In this document: positions 52,991-62,245 of the stretch, one piece after another | Layout of the letters: the number at the start of each line of letters is the position of its first letter | Numbering within the stretch: the stretch's first letter is position 1 | Assembly: GCA_902521315.1 (NCBI GenBank) | Contig: CABYRH010000003.1 | Location: 1-64,000, forward strand | Direction of reading: 5' to 3' | Length of the DNA stretch: 64,000 bases | From: an uncultured Alphaproteobacteria bacterium | Lineage (GTDB): Bacteria; Pseudomonadota; Alphaproteobacteria; HIMB59; GCA-002718135 | Notes under the pieces: model-generated | The model's input: only the letters and a program-made list of their open reading frames with translations | Databases searched by the model: none | Told to the model about the DNA's origin: nothing | Made by a program: the position numbers and the translations under genes

Positions 52991-54489
52991 CTCTTATTCC
53001 TATTAATCAATTTACCATTGATTATTGGGGGCCATGTGTCATATCTCTTAAAATACCAATTATATTTTAAGATATTTTCTAAACAAAAGTATAATAGAAT
53101 TATTATAAGAATAAATCGTGAGTATTTTGAAATAGAGTCTTTAAATTCTATATAGATAAAAGTCCAGAAGGGTATTACTAAAAACGTAATCAATGATAAA
53201 TTATAAAAAAAACCAAACCTATAAGCGGGCGCTATCAGAAACCAAATACAATTAGAAATTAAAATTATAAACAACAATAAGAAATAACTTAATTTATTAT
53301 TAATTATACTACTAAAATTTAAATTATTTTTTTTAGATTTAATCAAAAAATATATAACAGGCAATAATATTAAAATTATAAATAAAAGGTAAGTCTCAAT
53401 AATTTTATTAAAATGATTATTAAACCAAGTTTGTATCCAGCTAAAATTTTCTACGCTGATACTTGTATTTATGTCTCCTTTTGCAAAAGATTCTATAAGG
53501 TAACTCTCTTTTACTGCTAAAGTATTATTTTTAAAACATGTAATTTCAATAGGCCATATTAAACATCCACTGATATTAATATTTTGAAAAAACCATATTA
53601 CAATTATTGTTAGAGGTATTAGTAATTTTAAAAAGTTTATTTTTGAAAACTTTAAATTTAAAAAAATTATTAAAAGATATAAAAAAATTAATGTGTTAGT
53701 GATTTTTAAAACAAAAGCTGTGCATGCAAGTATTAAAATTATAAACAATTCTTCATTAGTATAATTTTCCTTAACATCGAATGATTTATATAGTAAAAAA
53801 AAGAATATATATGACAATAGAATAAAACCTGGAACATCAGTTCCAAAATCTTTAAAATTATTTAAAACTCCTAATAAAAAAATTAATAAAAATAATGAAA
53901 ATATTCCAACATAAAAGTTTTTATTTTTTATAGATTTCTTAAATAATTTGTATGTATCATATACAGCTATAGAATAAAGAATAGAGCCAATAGTAAAATA
54001 TGTACTTGAGAAATAATCTACAATGAATATTGAATTTAAAAATAACCAAAAATTATTGTAACTTGTTCTTCGACCATGTTCTATTTCAAATAAATTTTCA
54101 GATTTGTAATTATTTATTATTTCTAAATGGTAACCAAAATCATCACTAACTCCTGAGAAAATACTAAAAATTGAGGAAAAAATTAAGATAAAAAATATAA
54201 GTTTAAGTTCATGAAATCTTAACAAATTACTTTTTGATAACAAAAAATATAATAATAAACCTATAATTATTACAGCAATACTAAGATTATTATTTATTGC
54301 GAAAAATAAATTAAGAAGTCCTAATATTATTCCAATAAAAAATAAACCTTTAATAAAAATTAAGTTTTTTAAATTAAGAAGATTATTATCAATTTTTAAT
54401 ACTCTATTTAATACATGCCCATATCCAACGACACTGATAAAGACTAATAGAGTATGAAAAGGATATATTAAATAATTTAGTGTATTCAC
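52987..54489 (-). CDS. Polytopic membrane protein of the polysaccharide island, possible GT-C-type transferase (copy 1)
   Basis: A 500-residue protein with about twelve hydrophobic segments and no family I can name firmly; it recalls the LIC_10190-type envelope proteins. Motifs: [10 protein letters not shown] (112-121) in a loop after about four segments, KDFGTDVP (213-220), and [13 protein letters not shown] (307-319) in an external-looking loop with cysteines 309 and 318. The 599-residue protein at 58522 shares all three with the same cysteine spacing. The acidic pair in a periplasmic loop resembles GT-C transferases that use lipid-linked sugars; that role is inference. It is the last gene of its cassette. 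Confidence 0.72.
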   Translation of the reverse strand: MNTLNYLIYPFHTLLVFISVVGYGHVLNRVLKIDNNLLNLKNLIFIKGLFFIGIILGLLNLFFAINNNLSIAVIIIGLLLYFLLSKSNLLRFHELKLIFFILIFSSIFSIFSGVSDDFGYHLEIINNYKSENLFEIEHGRRTSYNNFWLFLNSIFIVDYFSSTYFTIGSILYSIAVYDTYKLFKKSIKNKNFYVGIFSLFLLIFLLGVLNNFKDFGTDVPGFILLSYIFFFLLYKSFDVKENYTNEELFIILILACTAFVLKITNTLIFLYLLIIFLNLKFSKINFLKLLIPLTIIVIWFFQNINISGCLIWPIEITCFKNNTLAVKESYLIESFAKGDINTSISVENFSWIQTWFNNHFNKIIETYLLFIILILLPVIYFLIKSKKNNLNFSSIINNKLSYFLLLFIILISNCIWFLIAPAYRFGFFYNLSLITFLVIPFWTFIYIEFKDSISKYSRFILIIILLYFCLENILKYNWYFKRYDTWPPIINGKLINRNKS

Positions 54490-54502
54490 ATATTTTCTTT
54501 AT

Positions 54503-55402
54503 TTAGCATTTATTGAATTTATCTAAAATTCTAATAGTTTTGCATGAAATATCTAATAGCTCATTGGACAGAAAATAATCTGCTTTTCTAATGATATTTT
54601 CAAAATTATTTAATAATGATTCTAGCGGTGTTTGTAAATTTTTATGAACCAAAATATTATTTATATAAACTTCATGTTTTACAAAATCACAAATTAGAAA
54701 TTCTTTATTTGATAAAATTATTTTAAAAAATCTTTTTTTTGTGTGAAACAAATTTCCTGTTATTATTTTAACACTTATTAAATTATTTATTTTAAAGTTA
54801 AATCTTGATACTAATCCTTTTCCCGATATGCTTTTCTGTTTAATTTCTTTATATTTGAATTCAGAAATATGATCCTTTTTGAATAATTTGAATACTAATG
54901 AAAGAGAATGAAAACCCCAATCCCAAACTGGATTAATGTTTTTTCGAAATGGCCCTCTGCCACCCTCTATAATAATTATTTTCTTTATTTTATTGTGATT
55001 TTTTTTAATAAAATCATCAATTACATTGGCACACTCTGAAAAAATATTACTAAGATTTGGAATAGTTTGAATTTTGTGTTTTTTAATAATACTGGTCAAA
55101 TTTATTATACTTTTGTAACTATCTGTTATGGGTTTTTCTAAAATAACAGGTAAATTATGATAAATTAATAAGTTTATAACTTCAATATTTACTTTTGGTG
55201 AGGATGCAACATATAAACAATCAAGATTTTTTGAATTTATCATTTCTTCGACTTTTCTATAAATTTTTATAGAATCAGAAAATACTTTATTATCATTTCT
55301 ACATACCACATATTTTAATTCAAAATTTCTATTTTTATATATCTCATTAATGACAACATTAGACCATTTTCCACAACCAACTAAACCTAGCCTCAAAACC
55401 AT
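54503..55402 (-). CDS. Gfo/Idh/MocA-family sugar oxidoreductase
   Basis: A 299-residue NAD(P)-dependent oxidoreductase. The Rossmann motif is LGLVGCGKWSNVV at the N-terminus and the catalytic lysine lies in VILEKPITDS. The C-terminal sheet domain has NPVWDWGFHSLSLVFKLF, a WDWG.H pattern seen in sugar-nucleotide members of the family. It probably oxidises or reduces a keto-sugar for the surface glycan made by this cassette. It lies 3 bp after the SDR gene and 13 bp before the membrane-protein gene. Confidence 0.85.
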   Translation of the reverse strand: MVLRLGLVGCGKWSNVVINEIYKNRNFELKYVVCRNDNKVFSDSIKIYRKVEEMINSKNLDCLYVASSPKVNIEVINLLIYHNLPVILEKPITDSYKSIINLTSIIKKHKIQTIPNLSNIFSECANVIDDFIKKNHNKIKKIIIIEGGRGPFRKNINPVWDWGFHSLSLVFKLFKKDHISEFKYKEIKQKSISGKGLVSRFNFKINNLISVKIITGNLFHTKKRFFKIILSNKEFLICDFVKHEVYINNILVHKNLQTPLESLLNNFENIIRKADYFLSNELLDISCKTIRILDKFNKC

Positions 55403-55405
55403 AAA

Positions 55406-56437
55406 TTAAAATTTGTAATTTTTTGAAGCCCAAAATAAATAATTTTTAAGACCATTTTCCAATGAAATTTTTGGTTTGTAACTTAAATGTTTTTTTGCTT
55501 TGGAAATATCAGGACATCTTCGCAGAGGTTCGTCTTCAGGATAAGATTTTGGATAATTAATTTGCTTTGATTTTATTTTATTTATATGAATTTTTTCCAA
55601 AATTTTTATTACTTCTTTTACAGATATTTCTGGTCTTGTATTGCCAATGTTATATACTTCTCCTGATTTTCCAAAACACATAACTCTTAAAAAACCTTCA
55701 ATAGCATCTGTAATATAACAATAAGTTCTTGTTTGAGATCCAGAACCATAAATATTAAGTTCTTTATTTTTTAAGATATTACTTATGAAATTTGGAAAAA
55801 TTCTATAATCATTTTGTTTCATTCCCGGTCCATAAATATTAAAAGGTCTAATTATATTTGTATGAGTTTTAAAATATTTATTATGTATGTAGCAATAAGT
55901 TTCTCCTAATCTCTTACTTTCATCATAACAAGATCTTGGTCCTATAGAAGTTACGTTTCCGTTGTATGTTTCTTTTGTTGGAACATTTACTGCATCTGGA
56001 TTTCCATATATTTCACTAGTACTAAAATAAAATAGTTTAGATTTATTTTTTTTAGCTAAATTTAAACAATTTTTTATGCCTTCTATTGTAACGTCAATTG
56101 TTTCAAGGGGATATTTACGATAGTAAAACGGGCTTGCAATACCTGCGGCATGGATAATTAAATCAAATTTTTTATTTATAATGAATGGTTTAGAGAGATC
56201 TTTTTTAATTAATTCTATATTTTTATCAATTTTAAAATTACGTGTATTTTTATCAAATACTACTAATTTGATTGGTTTTTTTATTTGCATATTTAGCCTT
56301 TTAAAAACTTCTACAAAATATTTACCTATAAATCCATTACCTCCAGTTAATAATATACTTTTGTTTTCAAAATATTTTACTAATTCTTTTGTGTTTTTTA
56401 AAATTATTTCAATATCACTATCTAAGAAATCTTTCAT
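55406..56437 (-). CDS. NAD-dependent sugar epimerase/dehydratase (UDP-glucuronate decarboxylase-like SDR)
   Basis: An extended SDR of 343 residues. An N-terminal stretch of about 25 residues precedes LLTGGNGFIGKYF. The active-site set is STSEIYG, Tyr171 and Lys175 in SCYDESKRLGE, then RPFNIYGPGM and GSGSQTRTYCYITD. The GPRSCYDESKR segment is closest to UDP-xylose synthase (UXS), which oxidises C4 and decarboxylates UDP-GlcA; dTDP-glucose 4,6-dehydratase has a different SPYSASK context. It overlaps the methyltransferase by 4 bp. Exact substrate is uncertain. Confidence 0.82.
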   Translation of the reverse strand: MKDFLDSDIEIILKNTKELVKYFENKSILLTGGNGFIGKYFVEVFKRLNMQIKKPIKLVVFDKNTRNFKIDKNIELIKKDLSKPFIINKKFDLIIHAAGIASPFYYRKYPLETIDVTIEGIKNCLNLAKKNKSKLFYFSTSEIYGNPDAVNVPTKETYNGNVTSIGPRSCYDESKRLGETYCYIHNKYFKTHTNIIRPFNIYGPGMKQNDYRIFPNFISNILKNKELNIYGSGSQTRTYCYITDAIEGFLRVMCFGKSGEVYNIGNTRPEISVKEVIKILEKIHINKIKSKQINYPKSYPEDEPLRRCPDISKAKKHLSYKPKISLENGLKNYLFWASKNYKF

Positions 56438-57618
56438 AATAATACTTTAAATGGTATGGGTTTATAAAATTTAACTTTAATTTTTTTAAAATTTTTTCTA
56501 ATATCCTCTAAATATTCATAAGCAAATACGATTACAATGTTTATATTTTTATTTAAATTTTTCTCTTTACTAACAATTTTTATATGACTTCCAGGAGTAA
56601 ACTTATTTTGTTTTATCGGACTATCATCAATAATATATTTAATTAATTTACTATTAATATTTGAGAAATTTGTAATAGTAGAAACTCTTGCTGGAGCACC
56701 ATAACCTATTATAGTATTTCCTTCTTGGTTTAACTTAATTAATCTATCTCTAAATTTTTTAGATTCATTAATAATTTTTTTATTAATTTTTATTAATGAA
56801 TTAACATTAAAATAAATTTTTTCTTTTAATAAAATGTCTTTACATCTTTTTGTTTTTTTAACAAATTCAGAATTTTTTATATACAATCTTAACGAACTTC
56901 CATGAATGTTAACTATTTCAATATCGAATAAACTCATACCTATTGATTTAAAAATATAATCTATTGAATTAGCTGAGTAATAAAATGGTCTATCAAAATA
57001 AAAACGTTCATATTCTAAATTTTTTATAAATTTATATAAATATTCTATTTCAATTATTAAAATACCATTTTTCACAAGAAAATATTTAGTATTTTTAGCA
57101 AACTTAATTGGATTTTCTAAATGTGTAACAATACTTGAAGCAACCAATACATCTGGCTTTTTATGTTCTTGTATTATTTTATTGATTACTTTTTTCTCAA
57201 AAAAATCAATATATGTTTTTAGCCCTTTATCGTTAGCAATTTTTCCAACATTTATAGAAGGATCAATTCCAACACATTTAATTTTGTTTTTTCTCAGAGG
57301 CTCTAGAAATATTCCATCATTTGAACCAATATCAACAACAAATTTTGATTTTTTAAGTTTTCTAGCTAATTTTGAAAAATGAATTTTTAATCCTTTATTA
57401 ATTGATGATAAGTAAAAATACTCCTCAAACATTAATTTTCGACTAACAATATTTTTAATCTGAGCAGTTTGGCATTTTGCACAAAAAAAAATTGATAAGC
57501 CAAATTTTTTTTCTTTCTTAATTTCATTTTTATTTTTTGGATATTTATTAGCCAATGGCTGCTTACCAAGATTTAAAATTTCTTTTGTTCTATCTGATTT
57601 ACAAATTCTACATTTCAT
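56434..57618 (-). CDS. Sugar C-methyltransferase (TylCIII/NovU-like, zinc-binding N-terminus)
   Basis: A 394-residue SAM-dependent methyltransferase. Zinc ligands are Cys3, Cys6, Cys46 and Cys49 in the N-terminal domain. The SAM loop is VVDIGSNDGIFLEPL. The C-terminal domain has IIGYGAPARVSTITNF and YIIDDSPIKQNKFTPGSHI, characteristic of the C-methyltransferases that add a branch methyl at C3 of NDP-4-keto sugars. So the cassette may build a branched-chain deoxysugar. It is preceded by a GT2 one base upstream and overlaps the SDR gene downstream. Confidence 0.85.
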   Translation of the reverse strand: MKCRICKSDRTKEILNLGKQPLANKYPKNKNEIKKEKKFGLSIFFCAKCQTAQIKNIVSRKLMFEEYFYLSSINKGLKIHFSKLARKLKKSKFVVDIGSNDGIFLEPLRKNKIKCVGIDPSINVGKIANDKGLKTYIDFFEKKVINKIIQEHKKPDVLVASSIVTHLENPIKFAKNTKYFLVKNGILIIEIEYLYKFIKNLEYERFYFDRPFYYSANSIDYIFKSIGMSLFDIEIVNIHGSSLRLYIKNSEFVKKTKRCKDILLKEKIYFNVNSLIKINKKIINESKKFRDRLIKLNQEGNTIIGYGAPARVSTITNFSNINSKLIKYIIDDSPIKQNKFTPGSHIKIVSKEKNLNKNINIVIVFAYEYLEDIRKNFKKIKVKFYKPIPFKVLL

Positions 57619-57619
57619 A

Positions 57620-58318
57620 TCAAAAAAATATTTTTATTCTTGTAATTATTATCCAATAAATTACTGAAAATACGTCAAAATAACGAATTTTTTTACCCTC
57701 GTCATATTTTCTAGCATTATAATTAATTCCAATTTCATATATTTTTTTTGATCTACTAACAACATAAGTTAAGATTTCAGCATGCTGACCCCATCTGTAA
57801 GATTTTAATTTTTTAATATCTAAGTTTTCTTTTTTAAAAAGCATATAACAACAATAAATATCGGAAAAAGTTGTATTATTTATTAAATTAAATAAAGCAC
57901 TAATAAATTTATTACCTAACATATGCCAAAAATGTAAAACACTTCTTTCATTCCCAATAAATCTACTGCCAAGTATTAAGTCTGCCTGAAAGTTTTTAAT
58001 TTTATCTATGAATAAAACCAAATCATTTGGGTCATATTCCAAATCTGCATCTTGTATTACAATATATTCTGAACTTACTATTTTTAATCCTTCAATAACA
58101 GCCTTACCCTTTCCTAAATTTTTGTCTAAATTAATTAATTTATTATATAATTTTTCACCTTCAATTAATTTGTTTAAAGTTCCATCGGTTGACCCATCAT
58201 TTACAACTATTATTTCTAAATTAGTATTTTTTTTAAGTTCACTAACTCTATCTAAAATTTTTGTAATTGTTTTTTCTTCATTATATACTGGAATAATTAT
58301 TGAAAGTGATATTTTCAT
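57620..58318 (-). CDS. DPM1-like family 2 glycosyltransferase (first gene of cassette 1)
   Basis: A 232-residue single-domain GT2: LSIIIPVYNEEKTI, VVNDGSTDGT, NLGKGKAVIEGL, VIQDADLEYDP and LGSRF. This is the pattern of dolichyl/polyprenyl-phosphate sugar transferases. No C-terminal membrane domain is present beyond a hydrophobic stretch at the very end (VIYWIIITRI). It would load the sugar made by the following genes onto polyprenyl phosphate; the sugar is unknown. It heads the run GT2-methyltransferase-SDR-Gfo-membrane protein. Confidence 0.85.
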   Translation of the reverse strand: MKISLSIIIPVYNEEKTITKILDRVSELKKNTNLEIIVVNDGSTDGTLNKLIEGEKLYNKLINLDKNLGKGKAVIEGLKIVSSEYIVIQDADLEYDPNDLVLFIDKIKNFQADLILGSRFIGNERSVLHFWHMLGNKFISALFNLINNTTFSDIYCCYMLFKKENLDIKKLKSYRWGQHAEILTYVVSRSKKIYEIGINYNARKYDEGKKIRYFDVFSVIYWIIITRIKIFF

Positions 58319-58405
58319 CTTTTTATATTTTCATTTACAATATAAGAAATGTTTACAATATATATTAATAAACCAAATAAGCTCTAAGTATTATTAAATT
58401 AAACC

Positions 58406-58411
58406 TATAAT
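58406..58411 (+). promoter_or_regulatory. Candidate -10 box of tRNA-Ser
   Basis: A perfect TATAAT ends 14 bp upstream of the mature tRNA 5' end. No good -35 element is seen. Confidence 0.4.
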
Positions 58412-58425
58412 TAATTTATATTTAA

Positions 58426-58515
58426 GGAGAGATGTGAGAGTGGTTTAATCAGCACGCTTGGAAAGCGTGTGTAGTAGCAATACTACCGAGGGTTCGAATC
58501 CCTCTCTCTCCGCCA
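58426..58515 (+). tRNA. tRNA-Ser(GGA)
   Basis: A 90-base class II tRNA with the long variable arm of serine tRNAs. The acceptor stem GGAGAGA pairs with TCTCTCC (58505-58511). The anticodon stem CACGC/GCGTG encloses loop TTGGAAA with anticodon GGA at 58460-58462. The variable arm is GTAGTA-GCAA-TACTAC and the T-arm is GAGGG-TTCGAAT-CCCTC. The terminal CCA is encoded (58513-58515). It reads UCC and UCU. It sits between two sugar cassettes on the opposite strand. Confidence 0.97.
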
Positions 58516-58521
58516 TGCATA

Positions 58522-60321
58522 CTAATATAAAATATTTTTGTTCATAAAATTATAACAAGAATCATTGTAATTACGGCTATAAATCATGTATCCATATACC
58601 TTTGTCTGTTTTCCTAAACAAACTTCTTTCCCATCAGGAATACAGGGAAATTTGACATTACCACACATTAAAATAAAATCACTATTATTATCAAATAATA
58701 GTTTCTTAGAATAAATTCTCTTATAAAAATTTAAATTGTTTTTTTTATCATTAATATAATCTTCATTAATATTTAGCTGATGTAAGTTTGGCCATGGATA
58801 ATCACTAATTAATTCATTATTTAAATCATTTAAAATTCTATTTATATTTTTATATTCTAAGTAAAAAAGGGCTATTGACGCTAATATAACCATATTTGTG
58901 GTCTTAATATGTCTTTTAACAATACTATTAAAATATTTAAACAAAAGTGAAAAAGTAAAAACAAAACAAAAAGCACCTCCATATCTAATTTGAGGTGATA
59001 AATAGAACCATAATGCACAAGAAAGAAATGAAGATAAAATTAATAAATAATATTTTGAATTATTATGAACTAATATTGATTCTCTATTTTTTTTTGAATT
59101 TATTATTAATAACAAATAAATAATTGACGTTAATGCAAGTAAATTTATAATTTTTTTATAATTAGAATCTTTAATCCAATATTTCAGCCAAAAAAAAGGA
59201 GTAGTATTAGCATACTCACTGTATGTAAAAAAATTTTCACTTTTCAGATTTTTCCAAACAAATTTATCTTTAATATTGAAATGATCTTTAGCATAAAAAG
59301 GCCAACCTTTTGAATCAGCTTGAAGTTTTTTATTTTTTTGAATTACAATTTTTTGATCAATACCCCAAGTTAATTTTGTAAAACATGTATTGTGTATTGG
59401 ATAAACTATACATCCTGATTGAATAATATTTTTGACTATAAAAAAAGAAATAATTATAGATAAACAAACAACCAATAAATAATTTTCTTTTATATATTTA
59501 GGAATTCTGAAATAATAAAAAAAAATTAATAATAAGAATATTGGTAATATTATAACACTATTTACTCTTAAAATAATTGCCAAGGTTAGAAGGCACAGTA
59601 AAAAAGAAATTTTTCTATTACTATACCCTAATATTATACATTCATAAATTAATACACCGCACATTATTAAAATCAATTGTGGTGGTATACTTGTGCCAAA
59701 ATCTCTTAAACTTGAAAATACTATTATAGATAATATTAATATCAAATAATAAAACACATCCTTTGTTTTTATTACTTTATTAAAAATAAAAATTAGAAAG
59801 AATATATAAAAATATAAAATTGTAATTGAGTAAGAATTTTTAAATAAGAAAGGATGTTTAAATAAAACCAAAATATCATACAGGCTATTTGATGAATAGG
59901 CTAAAGTATCATTAATATTTACCAACCCAAAAATTATTTTCGAAGCTTCTAAGTATTTCATATATGGTAAATAATAGTGATAAAAATCTTCATTAGACTC
60001 AGCAATAATTCCTAATGGCAATAAAATAACACTCAAAATTATCAACTTAGTAATCTCTAATTTTTTTAATTGATTAGTAATAAAAGCATAAAAAAAAAGT
60101 ATTATGCCAATTATTTGAATACTTAAAATATTGAAGTCTAAAAATGTAAAAAAAAAATGAAATAAATTTGAAATAAAATAAAGAGTTAAAAAACCCATTA
60201 AACCTAAAAAACCTAAATCATTAGATTTATTAGTATTAGTTAAAATTAATTTACAAAATATAAATCCATATCCAATAATAATTAATGGTACAGAAAAATA
60301 GAAAAATAAAAAAAAAGTCAT
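58522..60321 (-). CDS. Polytopic membrane protein of the polysaccharide island, possible GT-C-type transferase (copy 2)
   Basis: A 599-residue protein with about twelve hydrophobic segments and a C-terminal soluble part of roughly 90 residues rich in cysteines. Motifs: ESNEDFYHYYLPY (108-120), RDFGTSIP (206-213), and SGCIVYPIHNTCF (302-314) with Cys304 and Cys313. All three align with the 500-residue protein at 52987, including the nine-residue cysteine spacing, so the two are distant paralogues. The function is unknown; a lipid-linked-sugar transferase is my inference from the acidic loop and the cassette position. It ends just 7 bp from the tRNA gene. Confidence 0.72.
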   Translation of the reverse strand: MTFFLFFYFSVPLIIIGYGFIFCKLILTNTNKSNDLGFLGLMGFLTLYFISNLFHFFFTFLDFNILSIQIIGIILFFYAFITNQLKKLEITKLIILSVILLPLGIIAESNEDFYHYYLPYMKYLEASKIIFGLVNINDTLAYSSNSLYDILVLFKHPFLFKNSYSITILYFYIFFLIFIFNKVIKTKDVFYYLILILSIIVFSSLRDFGTSIPPQLILIMCGVLIYECIILGYSNRKISFLLCLLTLAIILRVNSVIILPIFLLLIFFYYFRIPKYIKENYLLVVCLSIIISFFIVKNIIQSGCIVYPIHNTCFTKLTWGIDQKIVIQKNKKLQADSKGWPFYAKDHFNIKDKFVWKNLKSENFFTYSEYANTTPFFWLKYWIKDSNYKKIINLLALTSIIYLLLIINSKKNRESILVHNNSKYYLLILSSFLSCALWFYLSPQIRYGGAFCFVFTFSLLFKYFNSIVKRHIKTTNMVILASIALFYLEYKNINRILNDLNNELISDYPWPNLHQLNINEDYINDKKNNLNFYKRIYSKKLLFDNNSDFILMCGNVKFPCIPDGKEVCLGKQTKVYGYMIYSRNYNDSCYNFMNKNILY

Positions 60322-60342
60322 GATATATTAAAATTTCAAAAT

Positions 60343-61539
60343 CTAATCTACTTCTTTAATAACCTTTCTAATATCATTTGCTAATCTAATGATTACTCTT
60401 AAATCTATTTTTTTTGAAGAAATTCCCAACATAAAACCAGATGTATGTATTTTATCAGCATTGTGAAATTGATGTCTTGCAAAACTTTTAAATTTTTCTT
60501 TAATTATTTTTTGTTTTACAAAATTGCCACTTATTATAGGTCTTGTTTCAATACCTAGCTTATAAAGTTTTTCACAAATAATATCTCTTTTTTTATTTTT
60601 TATTTTTTTTAAAATTATTGGAAAGTTAAACCAACTGATTTCTGATTTGCTATAATTTGTAACAAAATTTATATTATCATTGAGGAATTTGTCCTTTCTA
60701 AATACATCATTTATAAGATTATAATTATGTAGTCTATTGTTTCTGTACTTATCTATTTTTTTTACTTGATTAAATAGAAGTGCAGCTTGTATATCTGTTA
60801 ATCTTAAATTATATCCAAGATTTATAAAATTAAATAATTTATTAAAACTTTTAGATTTATTTTTTTCTAAGTGATCTATTTCTCTAGACCAACCATGTGA
60901 TCTTAAAGATAACAAAATTTTATAATCTCTATAATTTTTACACAAAACTAAGCCTCCTTCACCCGAGGTAATATGGTGAGAAAAATAAAAAGAAAATGAG
61001 GATATTGCTCCATAACTGCCAAGATATTTATTATTAAACTTACTTCCTAGTGCTTCACAAGTATCCTCAATCAATACCAAATTATATTTTTTTACAATTT
61101 TCATTAAAAGAGCCATGTTTGTGCAATTACCAAGTGCATGTACAAGCATGATAGCTTTAGTTTTTTTTGTAATTTTTTTTTGAATTTTTTCTAAGTCAAT
61201 ATTTAAATTGTTAATATCTACATCAACAAAAACAGGTTTTAAGCCTGTTTGAATAATTGGATATAAAGATGTAGACCAGCAAAGAGTCGGTATAATAACT
61301 TCATCATTTTTATTTAAATTATATCTACTCTTATTATTTGTGAGTAATGATAAAGCAAGTAAATTTGCTGAAGATCCAGAATTCACTAACAAAGCGTATC
61401 TATTGAATTTTTTTGAAAAATATTTTTCAACTATTTTATTAAAGTATCCCCTTGTTATGTTACCACTTTTAATAACTTCAATAGCAAGTTTCTTATCTTC
61501 ATTATTTATTGTATTGGTTGTTAACGGATAATAAATCAT
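60343..61539 (-). CDS. colD: ColD-type PLP-dependent GDP-4-keto-6-deoxymannose 3-dehydratase
   Basis: A 398-residue DegT/DnrJ-fold protein. The usual Schiff-base lysine is replaced by histidine in SFYFSHHITSGEGG (His188/His189), the hallmark of the 3-dehydratases ColD and RfbH/E1 rather than aminotransferases. The context NSGSSANLLALSLL, CWSTSLYPIIQTGL, VDVDINNLNID, LEDTCEALGSKFNNK and GIETRPIISGNFVK closely follows E. coli ColD. I see no RfbH-type iron-sulfur cysteine cluster. ColD removes the C3 hydroxyl on the way to GDP-colitose; its substrate is the product of Gmd, encoded at the right edge. It overlaps the GT2 gene by 4 bp. Confidence 0.88.
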   Translation of the reverse strand: MIYYPLTTNTINNEDKKLAIEVIKSGNITRGYFNKIVEKYFSKKFNRYALLVNSGSSANLLALSLLTNNKSRYNLNKNDEVIIPTLCWSTSLYPIIQTGLKPVFVDVDINNLNIDLEKIQKKITKKTKAIMLVHALGNCTNMALLMKIVKKYNLVLIEDTCEALGSKFNNKYLGSYGAISSFSFYFSHHITSGEGGLVLCKNYRDYKILLSLRSHGWSREIDHLEKNKSKSFNKLFNFINLGYNLRLTDIQAALLFNQVKKIDKYRNNRLHNYNLINDVFRKDKFLNDNINFVTNYSKSEISWFNFPIILKKIKNKKRDIICEKLYKLGIETRPIISGNFVKQKIIKEKFKSFARHQFHNADKIHTSGFMLGISSKKIDLRVIIRLANDIRKVIKEVD

Positions 61540-62237
61540 ATTTTTCTAAATTTTATTTTAAAAATTCCTAATAAAGAATTAACTATATCTTTTAATCTTA
61601 CTGAACTACTCCCAAATTTTCTATTAATAAAAATAGTTGGATATTCATCAATGAGAAATTTTTTCTTTTTTAATATTATTAAAGTTTCAGTCAAATATAT
61701 AAAACCATTGTTTTTTATCTCATATTTTAAGAGTTCAGTAATTGATCTACGACTATATATTCTAAATCCATTAGTATAATCACTTATATCAAAACCAAAC
61801 AAAAATTGTGCTAAAAGATTTGCAAGTTTAGAGAATATTTTTCTTTTAATGGGCCATCCAACAATTTTGCTTTTTTTTAAATATCTGCTTCCAATTATTA
61901 AGTCATAATTTTTATTTGTGATCTTTTCTAAAAGAAACTTTATTTCATTTGGGTCATGAGAACAGTCACTATCCATTTCAATGATATAATCAAAGAAATG
62001 TTGATTTGCATACTCAAAACCAAATCTAATAGCACTTCCTCTACCCATTTTTACGTCTCTTTTTACATATTTCAAGTTTGAAAATTTATAATGTTCAATG
62101 TTTTGCTTAGTTAAAAAGTTGTTAGAGTCATCAATTAAAATGATATTTACATTTGTATATTCATTTTGAATAATTTTAATTAATTTAATAATATTTTCAT
62201 CTTCATTATAAGCAGGAATTATTATAAGTACTTTCAT
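61536..62237 (-). CDS. DPM1-like family 2 glycosyltransferase (first gene of cassette 2)
   Basis: A 233-residue single-domain GT2 with LIIIPAYNEDENI, LIDDSNN (DxSxx in place of DDGSxDG), MGRGSAIRFGFEYA, EMDSDCSHDPNEI and IGSRY, plus the DPM1-like SDYTNGFRIYSR. This is the dolichyl-phosphate mannosyltransferase type, which loads lipid phosphate from GDP-sugars; that suits GDP-linked sugars made by Gmd and ColD. It heads GT2-colD-membrane protein. Its start lies only 8 bp from the divergent SDR gene. Confidence 0.87.
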   Translation of the reverse strand: MKVLIIIPAYNEDENIIKLIKIIQNEYTNVNIILIDDSNNFLTKQNIEHYKFSNLKYVKRDVKMGRGSAIRFGFEYANQHFFDYIIEMDSDCSHDPNEIKFLLEKITNKNYDLIIGSRYLKKSKIVGWPIKRKIFSKLANLLAQFLFGFDISDYTNGFRIYSRRSITELLKYEIKNNGFIYLTETLIILKKKKFLIDEYPTIFINRKFGSSSVRLKDIVNSLLGIFKIKFRKI

Positions 62238-62245
62238 ATTATAAG

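Noticed and set aside
60343-61539. Plain sugar aminotransferase (perosamine/QuiC type)
   Set aside because: The PLP lysine is replaced by histidine in HHITSGEGG, as in 3-dehydratases.
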